In this document: positions 18,411 through 26,701 of the stretch, in pieces
Layout of the letters: each line of letters starts with the position of its first letter
Numbering within the stretch: the stretch's first letter is position 1
Assembly: GCA_900143635.1 (NCBI GenBank)
Contig: FREY01000002.1
Location: forward strand, 504,429 to 568,428
Length of the DNA stretch: 64,000 nucleotides
Direction of reading: 5' to 3'
DNA from: Rhodobacteraceae bacterium Alg231-04
Lineage (GTDB): Bacteria; Pseudomonadota; Alphaproteobacteria; Rhodobacterales; Rhodobacteraceae
The notes under the pieces: model-generated
What the model saw: the letters and a program-made list of their open reading frames with translations, nothing else
Told to the model about the DNA's origin: nothing
The model's database searches: none
Position numbers and translations under genes: made by a program

Positions 18411-19409
18411 ATGGTGCAACCGGTTTCGATGGCTGAAATCTGGCGTGGCTCTCTGTTAGAAAGCCTGCATCTGGGCCACGCGGTCGTGTGTGGTGCAGAT
18501 GGCGCGGTGCGCGAATTCTGGGGCGATCCGAATGCGGTGATCTATCCGCGCTCTTCGGCCAAGATGATTCAGGCGCTGCCGCTGATCACCTCGGGGGCGG
18601 CGGAAAAATACGGGCTGAGTTCTGAGCAACTGGCGCTGTCCTGCGCCTCTCATAACGGGGCTGCGATCCACACCAGCCGGGTCAACACATGGCTCGACCA
18701 GCTGGGCCTTGGCGATGGCGATCTGCGCTGCGGCACGCAGGAACCGGCGGATATTCCTGAACGGGACCGGCTGATCAAAACCGACAGCAGCCCCTGTCAG
18801 GTCCACAACAATTGCTCGGGCAAACACGCGGGCTTTCTGACGCTGGCCCAGCATATGGGTGCTGGCCCAGAATATGTGGAGATGGGCCATCCGGTGCAGC
18901 AGGCCTGCCTCTCAGCCTTTGAAGAGGTCACCGGCCAGGACAGTCCCGGCTATGGTATCGATGGCTGTTCAGCGCCGAACTTTGCCACCACGGTGCATGG
19001 ACTGGCCCGCGCGATGGCGTGGTTTGCCTCGGCTTCGGATCGGTCTGACCGGGCCTCAACGGCGGCGGTGCAGCTGGTGGATGCGATGACCAAACACCCC
19101 GAACTGGTCGCCGGTGAGACCCGCGCCTGCACAAATCTGATGCGTGCCATGGGTGGCCATGTGGCCATCAAGACCGGCGCCGAGGCGGTGTTTGTTGCGA
19201 TCATTCCAGAGAAGAAACTGGGCGTGGCCCTGAAAATCACCGATGGCGCCACCCGCGCCAGTGAATGCGCCATTGCCGCGCTGCTGGTGCGTCTGGGCGT
19301 GTTGCAGGCCGATCACCCGGAGGTGCGCAAATACATGAACGCGCCCATTCTGAACCGCCGCGGCATGAATTGCGGCTCTATCCGCCCGGCAGCAGAACTG
19401 CTGAACTGA
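18411..19409 (+). CDS. Type II L-asparaginase (Rhizobium etli class)
   Basis: Hydrolyses L-asparagine to aspartate and ammonia. It belongs to the third asparaginase class, related to R. etli ReAII/ReAV and unlike the bacterial types with two Thr. From the ATG at 18411 (GGAG 9 nt upstream) the protein has 332 aa, and key residues fall where I recall them in ReAV: S48 and K51 in PRSSAKM, S80 in SCASHNG, and the zinc site C135/K138 in NNCSGKHAG with a further Cys in DGCSAPNF. No signal peptide, so it is cytoplasmic. An in-frame TTG at 18396 would add five residues and is less likely. Confidence 0.9.
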   Translation: MVQPVSMAEIWRGSLLESLHLGHAVVCGADGAVREFWGDPNAVIYPRSSAKMIQALPLITSGAAEKYGLSSEQLALSCASHNGAAIHTSRVNTWLDQLGLGDGDLRCGTQEPADIPERDRLIKTDSSPCQVHNNCSGKHAGFLTLAQHMGAGPEYVEMGHPVQQACLSAFEEVTGQDSPGYGIDGCSAPNFATTVHGLARAMAWFASASDRSDRASTAAVQLVDAMTKHPELVAGETRACTNLMRAMGGHVAIKTGAEAVFVAIIPEKKLGVALKITDGATRASECAIAALLVRLGVLQADHPEVRKYMNAPILNRRGMNCGSIRPAAELLN

Positions 19410-19416
19410 CAAGACG

Positions 19417-19436
19417 GCCCGGCCAGATGGCCGGGC
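19417..19436 (+). terminator. Terminator after the asparaginase gene
   Basis: GCCCGGCC-AGAT-GGCCGGGC followed by ATTTCTTTCT, 7 bp past the stop. A perfect 8-bp stem and T-rich tail; it also separates the converging YCII gene. Confidence 0.85.
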
Positions 19437-19444
19437 ATTTCTTT

Positions 19445-19759
19445 CTACATCTCGATAATCTCGGCCACCTCTACCGTGCCATTGCCGCTGACCACCATCG
19501 GGCAGCCTTTGGCCATTTCGGTTGCGGCATCCATGTCTGCGGCGTTCACCACTGTATAGCCGGACAGGGGGTTGGCGCCGCCATCATCGGCCACGCCTGA
19601 TGCGCTTACCGTTTTGGACATGCCGACCGGGTTGCCGGGCACCGCGACGGCATCACCCATGCTGCCAAACCAGGCCATCCATTCGGCCATGACCTTCTCG
19701 CCTTCTTCCGGTGTGTCTGGCGTCTTGCCGCCGTGATAGGCAAAAATGAACTGGGGCAT
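19445..19759 (-). CDS. YCII/DGPF-domain protein
   Basis: The ATG at 19759 is preceded by AGGAGGACAACCC and gives 104 aa. The sequence MPQFIFAYHGGKTPDTPEEG with MAEWMAWFGSMGDAVAVPGNP matches the ferredoxin-like YCII-related (DGPF) domain found as single-domain proteins and next to ECF sigma factors. No sigma factor gene is adjacent here. Some members have peroxide-reactive or muconolactone-isomerase-like folds; the function of this one is not known. Confidence 0.75.
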   Translation of the reverse strand: MPQFIFAYHGGKTPDTPEEGEKVMAEWMAWFGSMGDAVAVPGNPVGMSKTVSASGVADDGGANPLSGYTVVNAADMDAATEMAKGCPMVVSGNGTVEVAEIIEM

Positions 19760-19868
19760 TGGGTTGTCCTCCTGTTTGCGCTGTCGATGACATTCAAGAT
19801 GTTCCAACAGCGCGCCGCGTCCAGTCTGTGGTCGGTTGCACCATGAGGGCGAGGTTAAGATCTGCCAA

Positions 19869-20627
19869 TCAGACCATGTCCCACAGCAGCCGCGCTGCTA
19901 GAATGATCGAGGTGAGAACAAGCAGCGGCTTGATCACTTTTGCCCCTTGTTTTTGCGCCAGTGCCGCCCCGGCGCGCGCACCGGCGATCTGTGCTACACC
20001 CATGCCCAGCCCGGTGATCCACCAGGGCGTGGCAACAAAGGCAAAGGCGAGAAGTGCGCCCGCGTTGGAGGCAAGGTTCAAAAGCTTGGTATGAGCGGTG
20101 GCCTTCAGAATGCCGTAGCCCGCCAGCGACACAAAACCGAGCATGTAGAAACTGCCAGCGCCCGGGCCCAATAGCCCGTCATAAAACCCGCAGAGCGGTA
20201 CAATCAGGGCGGCAAACAGAAACGGCGACAGGCGCCTGTGGCGGTCTTGATCGCCCAAACCCTTCTTGGTGGCAAAGAACACCGCAATGCCGATCAACAG
20301 CAGTGGCAGCACCATGCGGATCCACGCGACCGGCAAGACGGACACCAGCAGCGCGCCCACAACAGAGGCGACAAAGGCGATCAGCGCCGGTTTGATCTGT
20401 TCGCGCAGGTTTACATGGCCACCCTTGGAATAGGCATGCGCCGCCGTGGCGGCACCAAACAGGGCCTGCACCTTGTTGGTGGCCAGCGCGGTCACCGGTG
20501 AGGCACCGGACAGCATCAGAATAGGAACCGTGATCAGACCGCCGCCACCTGCGATGGCGTCGACAAACCCGGCCAGAAATCCCGCCGCGAGCAGCAGCAG
20601 GAACAGCTCAAAACTGACCTCAAGCAT
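19869..20627 (-). CDS. TSUP (TauE/SafE) family membrane transporter
   Basis: A 252-aa integral membrane protein with about eight hydrophobic segments. The N-terminal half has GFVDAIAGGGGLITVPIL, the glycine-rich signature of the sulfite exporter TauE/SafE family, and the repeat in the second half reads GPGAGSFYMLGF. Substrates of the family are small organic or sulfur-containing anions. The start is only 3 bp from the stop of serB upstream on the same strand, so the two are translated from one mRNA, although a link to serine metabolism is not established. Confidence 0.9.
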   Translation of the reverse strand: MLEVSFELFLLLLAAGFLAGFVDAIAGGGGLITVPILMLSGASPVTALATNKVQALFGAATAAHAYSKGGHVNLREQIKPALIAFVASVVGALLVSVLPVAWIRMVLPLLLIGIAVFFATKKGLGDQDRHRRLSPFLFAALIVPLCGFYDGLLGPGAGSFYMLGFVSLAGYGILKATAHTKLLNLASNAGALLAFAFVATPWWITGLGMGVAQIAGARAGAALAQKQGAKVIKPLLVLTSIILAARLLWDMV

Positions 20628-20630
20628 GGA

Positions 20631-21506
20631 TCAGGTTGCAAATTCGGTTTTGGCATAGCCCTGCACGTACAGAAGCGCAGTCAGATCGCCGTGGTTGATC
20701 CGCACGTCACATTCTGCCGCAACCGAGGGTTTGGCGTGCAGCGCCACACCGGTGCCAGCGCGGCCCAGCATGCCCAGATCATTGGCCCCGTCACCCACCG
20801 CGATTACATCTGCCTCGGTAATGCCGATGCGGGCGGTGATTTCCTCAAGCGCGCTCACCTTGGCCTCGCGGCCCAGAATGGGGCGGCCCACATCGCCGGT
20901 CAGCTTGCCATTCTCCGCCAGCAGCGTGTTGGCGCGGTTCTCGTCAAAGCCCAGTTCAGCTGCGACCCGTGCGGTGAAAGCGGTGAAACCGCCTGACACC
21001 AAGGCTGCATGACCACCGTTGGCCTTCATCGTAGCCAGCAAATCACGGCCGCCGGGCATGAATGTAATGCGTTCGTCCAGCACTTTGCCAATGACGCTTT
21101 CGGGCAGGTCCTTCAGCAGGCCAACCCGTTCGGTCAGGGCGCCGTCAAAATCCAGCTCGCCGTTCATGGCGCGGGCTGTGATGTCTTTTACGCGCGCGCC
21201 AACACCGGCCTCATCGGCCAGTTCATCAATGCATTCCTGCTGGATCATGGTGCTGTCCATATCGGCCAGCAGCATCTTCTTGCGGCGGCCTGTCGTCGCC
21301 TGGATCACCAGATCAACGCCCATCTTCTGCAGATCGGCCCAGACGTCCCATTGGTTGTCGGGCGTCACCGGCAGGGCAAATTCCACCGCCTCGTCCGGGG
21401 CCAGCCACAGTGCGTCACCGCCGCCCCAGGCATTGCGCAGCGCATCGACCAGCGCGGGCTCCAGATTGCGGGCTTCGGGGCTGGCGATCAGGGTGGCGGT
21501 ATACAT
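20631..21506 (-). CDS. serB: Phosphoserine phosphatase
   Basis: Removes phosphate from O-phospho-L-serine in the last step of serine synthesis. The start at 21506 (MYTATLIASPEARN, GGAG upstream) gives 291 aa; the longer frame to 21743 is a spurious extension. HAD-superfamily motifs: DMDST with D82/D84 at the phospho-aspartate site, VSGGF, and GDGANDLGML near the C-terminus. The N-terminal ~75 residues are ACT-like. serC and serA lie about 1.4 kb away on the opposite strand, so all three pathway genes are close but in two units. Confidence 0.95.
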   Translation of the reverse strand: MYTATLIASPEARNLEPALVDALRNAWGGGDALWLAPDEAVEFALPVTPDNQWDVWADLQKMGVDLVIQATTGRRKKMLLADMDSTMIQQECIDELADEAGVGARVKDITARAMNGELDFDGALTERVGLLKDLPESVIGKVLDERITFMPGGRDLLATMKANGGHAALVSGGFTAFTARVAAELGFDENRANTLLAENGKLTGDVGRPILGREAKVSALEEITARIGITEADVIAVGDGANDLGMLGRAGTGVALHAKPSVAAECDVRINHGDLTALLYVQGYAKTEFAT

Positions 21507-21610
21507 GTAAAGGCTCCGTGAGGCGGCAGGGATTGCGCCTCCCATAGCGCTCCTTTGGGCTGAAAACCACCCCTGCGCCGCTGCGGCCCGGCCCGCCACC
21601 TTTGTTTCGG

Positions 21611-22669
21611 TCACAGCTCTCCGGTTTCGCTCATCATTACGGCAATGAACCTTGTGGGCGGGATTTCGGCCAGAATGATCATCACCATTGCGGTCAGCGG
21701 TACCGCAAGTATTGCCCCCATCATTCCCCACAATGCGGTCCAAATCGCAAGTGCCAGCAGCACTGTGAAGGGCGACAGGTTCACCGACCGGCCAAGGAAC
21801 TTCGGCTCGATATAATAGCCCACGGCGATCTGCGGCACCATTAGCGCCACCAGCGCGATCGCTGCGTGGCTGAAAGAGGCGTATTGCACCAGACTCATCG
21901 TCACCGGAAACACCACGGCAATGACCGAGCCAATATAGGGAATGTAGTTCAACAGCCCGATCAGGATCGCCCAGAAGGCCGGGTGTTCGATGCCCAACAG
22001 CAGCAACAACGCATAGGACACAAAGGCGAGGATCACATTGACCAGCGTCTTTGCTGCCAGATAGCCGCCGATCCTTTCGTTGATTTTACGGGCCATCTCA
22101 AGCGTATGCTCGGCCTGTTTCGCATCGCCCATGGCGCGCAGGGTCTTGTCCGGCAGTTTGTCCAGTTCTGCCAGAATGAAAACCGCATAAAGTGCCGCCG
22201 CGATCAGCACCGATCCGCCGCCGCTGAGCGTGCTCAGCGCGATGGGCATCAGGTTGGTGACGTCAAAGACTTCGAGCAGACGTTCCGACAGGTTGGCCCA
22301 GCTTGGCAGCTCATGCACGCCCAGCAGTTCAAGGAACCGCGCCTGCAGCGCGTCGAAATTCGATCGGTAGCCGCGGATGGAAAAGGAAATCGCCGTGGCG
22401 TTGGAGGTGATGAAAGAGGCCAGTACAAGAAAGGCCGCAACCATCCCCAGCAACACCGACAGGCGCCGCGCACGTCGGGGCATCCGCCCCACAACCGGCA
22501 GTGCCTTCATCGCTTCGGCAGCGGTTGTCAGGATGTAGACGGCAATGATGCCGACCAGCACCGGCAGCAGAATCGCTTGTCCCACGATCAGCAGCCAGCC
22601 GATCATCAGCATCAGGGCTGCTGAATAGGTCACCATGGCCAGCCTGTTCATGCGCGGTGCGTCACTCAT
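21611..22669 (-). CDS. AI-2E family transporter
   Basis: A 352-aa inner-membrane protein with about seven or eight hydrophobic helices and the family core [19 protein letters not shown] and [13 protein letters not shown] near the C-terminus. The family includes TqsA/PerM-type proteins, some acting in quorum-signal export and others as Na+/H+ or organic-ion transporters. It is divergent from serC, with 228 bp between the starts; the two are unlikely to be functionally tied. Confidence 0.88.
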   Translation of the reverse strand: MSDAPRMNRLAMVTYSAALMLMIGWLLIVGQAILLPVLVGIIAVYILTTAAEAMKALPVVGRMPRRARRLSVLLGMVAAFLVLASFITSNATAISFSIRGYRSNFDALQARFLELLGVHELPSWANLSERLLEVFDVTNLMPIALSTLSGGGSVLIAAALYAVFILAELDKLPDKTLRAMGDAKQAEHTLEMARKINERIGGYLAAKTLVNVILAFVSYALLLLLGIEHPAFWAILIGLLNYIPYIGSVIAVVFPVTMSLVQYASFSHAAIALVALMVPQIAVGYYIEPKFLGRSVNLSPFTVLLALAIWTALWGMMGAILAVPLTAMVMIILAEIPPTRFIAVMMSETGEL

Positions 22670-22813
22670 CCGATAACCCCTTTGGACATCATCGACATTT
22701 ACCGTTTCATAGCCCTACTGACCAGCCCGCTGGTCAAGGGATGGAAGTTTCCTATCGGAGACATTTTGCGCCGCATCCGGATTTTCAAGCGTCGCTTTTT
22801 AGCATTTTCCCTG

Positions 22814-22891
22814 TTGCGCGCCGCGGTGCAGCGCACTAGCTCTGTCAGCGGGACACCCTTCCCCAACGAAGGGCAGATATCTGTAAGGATA
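22814..22891 (+). ncRNA. Structured serC 5' leader (serC-motif-like RNA)
   Basis: The 80 nt before serC can form two hairpins: TGCGC (22815-22819) with GCGCA (22831-22835), and CCCTTC (22856-22861) with GAAGGG (22868-22873), followed by the palindrome CAGATATCTG and a TAAGGA ribosome site. A conserved RNA element called the serC motif is known upstream of serC-serA operons in alphaproteobacteria, and position and two-hairpin layout fit it. I could not check the covariance model, so this is a likely match rather than a proven one. Confidence 0.5.
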
Positions 22892-22897
22892 GCATTG

Positions 22898-24043
22898 ATG
22901 GCTACTCAACAACCGGCAGCGCGGCCGGCCAACCCGCGTTTTTCCTCTGGCCCCTGTGCCAAACCCCCCACATTTGATGTCACCAAACTTAGCGACGCCG
23001 CTCTTGGCCGCTCGCACCGTGCCGCTATTGGCAAGGACAAGCTGAAGGCCGCGATCGAAGGCACCCGCGAAGTTCTGGGCATCCCCGCTGATTACCGTAT
23101 CGGTATCGTCCCTGCGTCGGACACCGGCGCAGTTGAAATGGCTCTGTGGTCGCTGCTTGGCGAACGCAAGGTTGAGATGCTGGCCTGGGAAAGCTTCGGC
23201 GCAGGCTGGGTGACAGACGTTGTCAAACAGCTGAAGATCGACGCAGAAGCCAAGATCGCCGATTACGGCCAGCTGCCGGATCTGGCCTCGGTCGATTTCG
23301 CCAATGATGTTGTCTTCACCTGGAACGGCACCACCTCGGGTGTGCGCGTTGCGAATGGTGACTGGATTGACGGCGACCGTGACGGTCTGACCATCTGCGA
23401 CGCCACCTCGGCGGCCTTCGCCATGGACCTGCCCTGGGACAAGCTGGATGTGACCACCTTCTCCTGGCAGAAGGTTCTGGGCGGCGAAGCGGCCCATGGT
23501 GTTATCGTCCTGTCGCCGCGCGCTGTTGCCCGTCTGGAAAGCTACACGCCGGCATGGCCGCTGCCGAAGATCTTCCGCCTGACCAAAGGCGGCAAGCTGA
23601 TCGAGGGCATCTTTACCGGCGCCACCATCAACACACCGTCGATGCTGGCAGTTGAGGATTACCTCTTCGCGCTGGACTGGGCCCGCTCCGAAGGCGGCCT
23701 GAAAGGTCTGATCGCGCGCGCTGATGCCAACGCCAAGGCCGTGTTTGATTTCTGCGACGCCAACGACTGGATCGCCAACCTGGCCGAAGATGACGCGACC
23801 CGGTCGAACACCTCGGTCTGCCTCAAGTTCACCGACGCCCGCATTCAGGACGGCGCCGCCTTTGCCAAGGCCGTGGCCAAACGTCTGGAAGCGGAAAACG
23901 TCGCACTGGACGTTGGCGCCTACCGCGATGCGCCTGCCGGTCTGCGGATCTGGTGTGGTGGCACGGTGGAAACCGCCGATATCGAAGCCATGCTGCCCTG
24001 GCTCGCATGGGCCTTTGAGGCCGAGATCGCGGCCCAAGGCTGA
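22898..24043 (+). CDS. serC: Phosphoserine aminotransferase
   Basis: PLP enzyme converting 3-phosphohydroxypyruvate and glutamate to O-phosphoserine. The ATG at 22898 ([20 protein letters not shown]) follows TAAGGAT and gives 381 aa; the open frame to 22682 runs through the leader. The PLP lysine is in [24 protein letters not shown] at the N-terminus and the long form of about 380 aa are typical of the alphaproteobacterial SerC subgroup. First gene of serC-serA, with 100 bp between them. Confidence 0.95.
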   Translation: MATQQPAARPANPRFSSGPCAKPPTFDVTKLSDAALGRSHRAAIGKDKLKAAIEGTREVLGIPADYRIGIVPASDTGAVEMALWSLLGERKVEMLAWESFGAGWVTDVVKQLKIDAEAKIADYGQLPDLASVDFANDVVFTWNGTTSGVRVANGDWIDGDRDGLTICDATSAAFAMDLPWDKLDVTTFSWQKVLGGEAAHGVIVLSPRAVARLESYTPAWPLPKIFRLTKGGKLIEGIFTGATINTPSMLAVEDYLFALDWARSEGGLKGLIARADANAKAVFDFCDANDWIANLAEDDATRSNTSVCLKFTDARIQDGAAFAKAVAKRLEAENVALDVGAYRDAPAGLRIWCGGTVETADIEAMLPWLAWAFEAEIAAQG

Positions 24044-24055
24044 TTTGACAGAACC

Positions 24056-24122
24056 GCCCGGCGGCAACGCCGGGCAGCGCCCTCTGCACCGTCTTCCAAT
24101 CGTATTCGGCCGCCATGCGGCC
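24056..24122 (+). promoter_or_regulatory. Two hairpins in the serC-serA intergenic region
   Basis: GCCCGGCG-GCAA-CGCCGGGC (24056-24075) has a perfect 8-bp stem with a GNRA-type tetraloop. GGCCGC-CAT-GCGGCC (24108-24122) is a second perfect hairpin ending 21 bp before the serA ATG. No T-tract follows either, so they look like mRNA stabilising or translation-controlling structures rather than a terminator. Confidence 0.5.
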
Positions 24123-24143
24123 CCCGCATAAAGGACCTACAAA

Positions 24144-25739
24144 ATGGCTCCCAAAGTACTCGTTTCCGACAAGCTGAGCGAAACCGCAGTCCAGATTTTC
24201 CGCGACCGCGGCATCGAGGTGGACTTTCAGCCCGACCTCGGCAAGGACAAGGAAAAACTGGCCGAGGTGATCGGCCAGTATGATGGCCTCGCCATCCGCT
24301 CCGCCACCCGCGTCACCCCGACCATTCTGGAAGCGGCGACCAACCTCAAGGTCATCGCCCGCGCCGGCATCGGCACCGACAACATCGACAAGGAAGCGGC
24401 GTCGAAAAAGGGCGTGATCGTGATGAACACGCCCTTCGGTAACATGATCACCACCGCCGAACACGCCATCGCAATGATGTTCGCTGTGGCGCGTCAGATC
24501 CCCGAAGCCTCGGCCTCTACCCATGCCGGTAAATGGGAAAAGTCCAAGTTCATGGGCACCGAGCTGACCAATAAGACGCTGGGCGTCATTGGGGCCGGTA
24601 ACATCGGTGGCATTGTTTGCGACCGCGCCCGTGGTCTGAAGATGAAAGTCGCCGCTTATGACCCCTTCCTGTCGGAAGAAAAAGCCGCGAAAATGGGCAT
24701 TGAAAAGGTCGAGCTGGACGATCTGCTGGCCCGCGCCGATTTCATCACCCTGCACGTGCCCTTCACCGAGGCCACAGCCAATATCCTGAGCCGCGAAAAC
24801 CTCGCCAAGACCAAGAAAGGTGTGCGCATCGTCAACTGTGCCCGTGGTGGTCTGGTCGACGAAGAAGCGCTGGCCGAAATGCTGAAATCCGGCCATGTCG
24901 CCGGCGCCGCATTTGACGTCTTTGCGGTGGAACCTGCCAAGGAAAACCCACTGTTTGACCTGCCCAACGTGGTCTGCACGCCGCACCTTGGCGCTGCCAC
25001 CACCGAAGCACAGGAAAACGTCGCTCTGCAGGTCGCCGAGCAGATGTCGAACTACCTGCTGACAGGTGCCGTTGAAAACGCCCTGAACATGCCGTCGGTC
25101 ACTGCCGAAGAAGCCAAGGTCATGGGCCCCTGGATCAAGCTGGCCGACCACCTCGGCAGCTTCATCGGCCAGATGACCGATGAGCCGGTAAAGGCGATCA
25201 ACATCCTTTATGATGGTGTTGCAGCTGAGCTGAACCTGGCTGCGCTGAACTGCGCCGCCGTGGCCGGCATCATGAAAAAGGCCAACCCGGATGTGAACCT
25301 GGTGTCTGCCCCTGTTGTTGCCAAAGAGCGCGGCATTCAGATCTCCACCACCAACCAGGACAAATCCGGCACCTTTGATGGCTATATCAAAGTCAGCGTG
25401 GTGACTGAAAAGCGCGAGCGTTCCATCGCTGGCACCGTCTTTTCCGACGGCAAGCCGCGCTTCATCCAGATCAAGGGCATCAACATCGACGCCGAGGTCG
25501 GCGCCCATATGCTCTACACCACCAACGAAGACGTGCCGGGCATCATCGGCGCGCTGGGTCAGACCATGGGCGAAAACGGCGTCAACATCGCCAACTTCAC
25601 CCTCGGCCGTTCCGAAGCTGGCGGCGAAGCCATCGCGCTGCTCTATGTGGATGACGCCGTGCCCGCCGAGGCCCGCGCCAAACTGGCAGAGACCGGTCTG
25701 TTCACCCAGATCAAACCGCTGCAGTTCGACGTGGCCTAA
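24144..25739 (+). CDS. serA: D-3-phosphoglycerate dehydrogenase
   Basis: NAD-dependent oxidation of 3-phosphoglycerate, first committed step of serine synthesis. At 531 aa it is the long form: substrate- and NAD-binding domains (LGVIGAGNIGGIV; catalytic R in VNCARGGLVDEEAL; catalytic H in CTPHLGAATTEAQ), then an intervening ASB domain (about 325-450) and a C-terminal ACT domain (about 455-531, with TNEDVPGIIGALGQTMGENGV as the ligand loop, split here). The ACT domain suggests serine feedback. Operon partner of serC. Confidence 0.96.
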   Translation: MAPKVLVSDKLSETAVQIFRDRGIEVDFQPDLGKDKEKLAEVIGQYDGLAIRSATRVTPTILEAATNLKVIARAGIGTDNIDKEAASKKGVIVMNTPFGNMITTAEHAIAMMFAVARQIPEASASTHAGKWEKSKFMGTELTNKTLGVIGAGNIGGIVCDRARGLKMKVAAYDPFLSEEKAAKMGIEKVELDDLLARADFITLHVPFTEATANILSRENLAKTKKGVRIVNCARGGLVDEEALAEMLKSGHVAGAAFDVFAVEPAKENPLFDLPNVVCTPHLGAATTEAQENVALQVAEQMSNYLLTGAVENALNMPSVTAEEAKVMGPWIKLADHLGSFIGQMTDEPVKAINILYDGVAAELNLAALNCAAVAGIMKKANPDVNLVSAPVVAKERGIQISTTNQDKSGTFDGYIKVSVVTEKRERSIAGTVFSDGKPRFIQIKGINIDAEVGAHMLYTTNEDVPGIIGALGQTMGENGVNIANFTLGRSEAGGEAIALLYVDDAVPAEARAKLAETGLFTQIKPLQFDVA

Positions 25740-25763
25740 GGCCCGGACCTAACCAAAGACACC

Positions 25764-25787
25764 AACGCCGCCCCTTGGGGCGGCGTT
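25764..25787 (+). terminator. Rho-independent terminator after serA
   Basis: AACGCCGCCCC-TT-GGGGCGGCGTT followed by TTTCTTTC. A perfect 11-bp stem, 24 bp past the serA stop; ends the serC-serA operon. Confidence 0.95.
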
Positions 25788-25803
25788 TTTCTTTCGGCGT
25801 GTT

Positions 25804-26571
25804 TCACAGGGCCAGCCGCACGGCTTCGGGCAGCTGCGAACTGGAAAGCGCTAGGCCGCCGCATTGGCGCAGGGCGGCACGGATGTCAGGATCCGCACCC
25901 AGATAGCGCCAGACAGCCGGACAGCTGAGGATCGCATTGCCGCTTTCCGGCTCGGTCCCGGTCAGCATCCCATCCAGCGTGGTTGCCGCCTCGAAATCCC
26001 CGACCGAAAGCACGTAGAACCCGGTAGAGCGGCGTTTTTGCACTTCTTGCACCAGACAGAACAGCTTGCCCGCCTGCTGCATGGCCAGCCCTTCGAATTT
26101 TAATCGCCGCGGCAGGTTTGCCATTCCGCCTGGATAGATGGCGTGCATCCGCACGTATGTTGCCCGCCCGCTCCAGCTCAGCTGCACAAGGCTGACATAG
26201 ACCATGTCACGCTCCGCCTCCGGGCGGATGTAATTCAGGTACCAGCCTTCGGGCGCGGCTGGTCCGGTCTGGCTGAAAAACATCTGACGCGAGAATACCT
26301 CGGCCCGGTCACCACCTGTGTCCAAAACTGGCGGGCGCAGCCGGATCAATCGCCTGAAATCAGCGGCGGGCATCAGTATTTCGCTCTCCTCCACGCCGAA
26401 GAAGTCGCAGAGTTTGCGCAAGCTCTGCAGCGAGGGCGCGGTTTCAGCCGCAAGGTAGCGGTTGAACTGGGTGCGGTTTACCCCGGCCCGACGGCAAATA
26501 TCAGCAACGGATTTCCCGTACCCCGTCAGTACACGCAGGTTTTCTGCAAGATTTCGTTGGCTCACCTTCAC
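25804..26571 (-). CDS. XRE-type helix-turn-helix transcriptional regulator
   Basis: A 255-aa regulator starting at a GTG (26571) with AGGA upstream. Residues about 5-65 form a Cro/CI-type HTH (SVADICRRAGVNRTQFNRYL, SLQSLRKLCDFFGVEESEIL). The larger C-terminal part (about 75-255) has no sensor domain I recognise; it contains several aromatic and Arg residues and could bind a small molecule. It is divergent from a periplasmic amidohydrolase, and the strong inverted repeat between them overlaps its own ribosome site, so it probably represses itself and the neighbour. Confidence 0.8.
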   Translation of the reverse strand: MKVSQRNLAENLRVLTGYGKSVADICRRAGVNRTQFNRYLAAETAPSLQSLRKLCDFFGVEESEILMPAADFRRLIRLRPPVLDTGGDRAEVFSRQMFFSQTGPAAPEGWYLNYIRPEAERDMVYVSLVQLSWSGRATYVRMHAIYPGGMANLPRRLKFEGLAMQQAGKLFCLVQEVQKRRSTGFYVLSVGDFEAATTLDGMLTGTEPESGNAILSCPAVWRYLGADPDIRAALRQCGGLALSSSQLPEAVRLAL

Positions 26572-26574
26572 ACA

Positions 26575-26618
26575 TCCTGACGCTGATTGACGCTATATCC
26601 GCCACTATAGCGTCAGGA
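26575..26618. promoter_or_regulatory. Likely operator for the XRE regulator (nested inverted repeats)
   Basis: Three copies of TGACGCT lie here: 26578-26584 and 26588-26594 on the plus strand, and inverted at 26609-26615 (AGCGTCA). TGACGCTATA (26588-26597) and TATAGCGTCA (26606-26615) form a perfect 10-bp inverted repeat; TCCTGACGCT (26575-26584) and AGCGTCAGGA (26609-26618) form another, sharing the right half. The site lies between divergent starts at 26571 and 26702. Confidence 0.75.
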
Positions 26619-26701
26619 CTGGCATCAGTGAAATCTTGCCGGGTCCGGGTCTCGTTTTTATCGTTCTTACGAGAGACCGCTTCCCCAAAAGGACTGCCTA
26701 A

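Noticed and set aside
23829-25508. 559-aa open frame on the minus strand
   Set aside because: Shadow of serC/serA on the plus strand.
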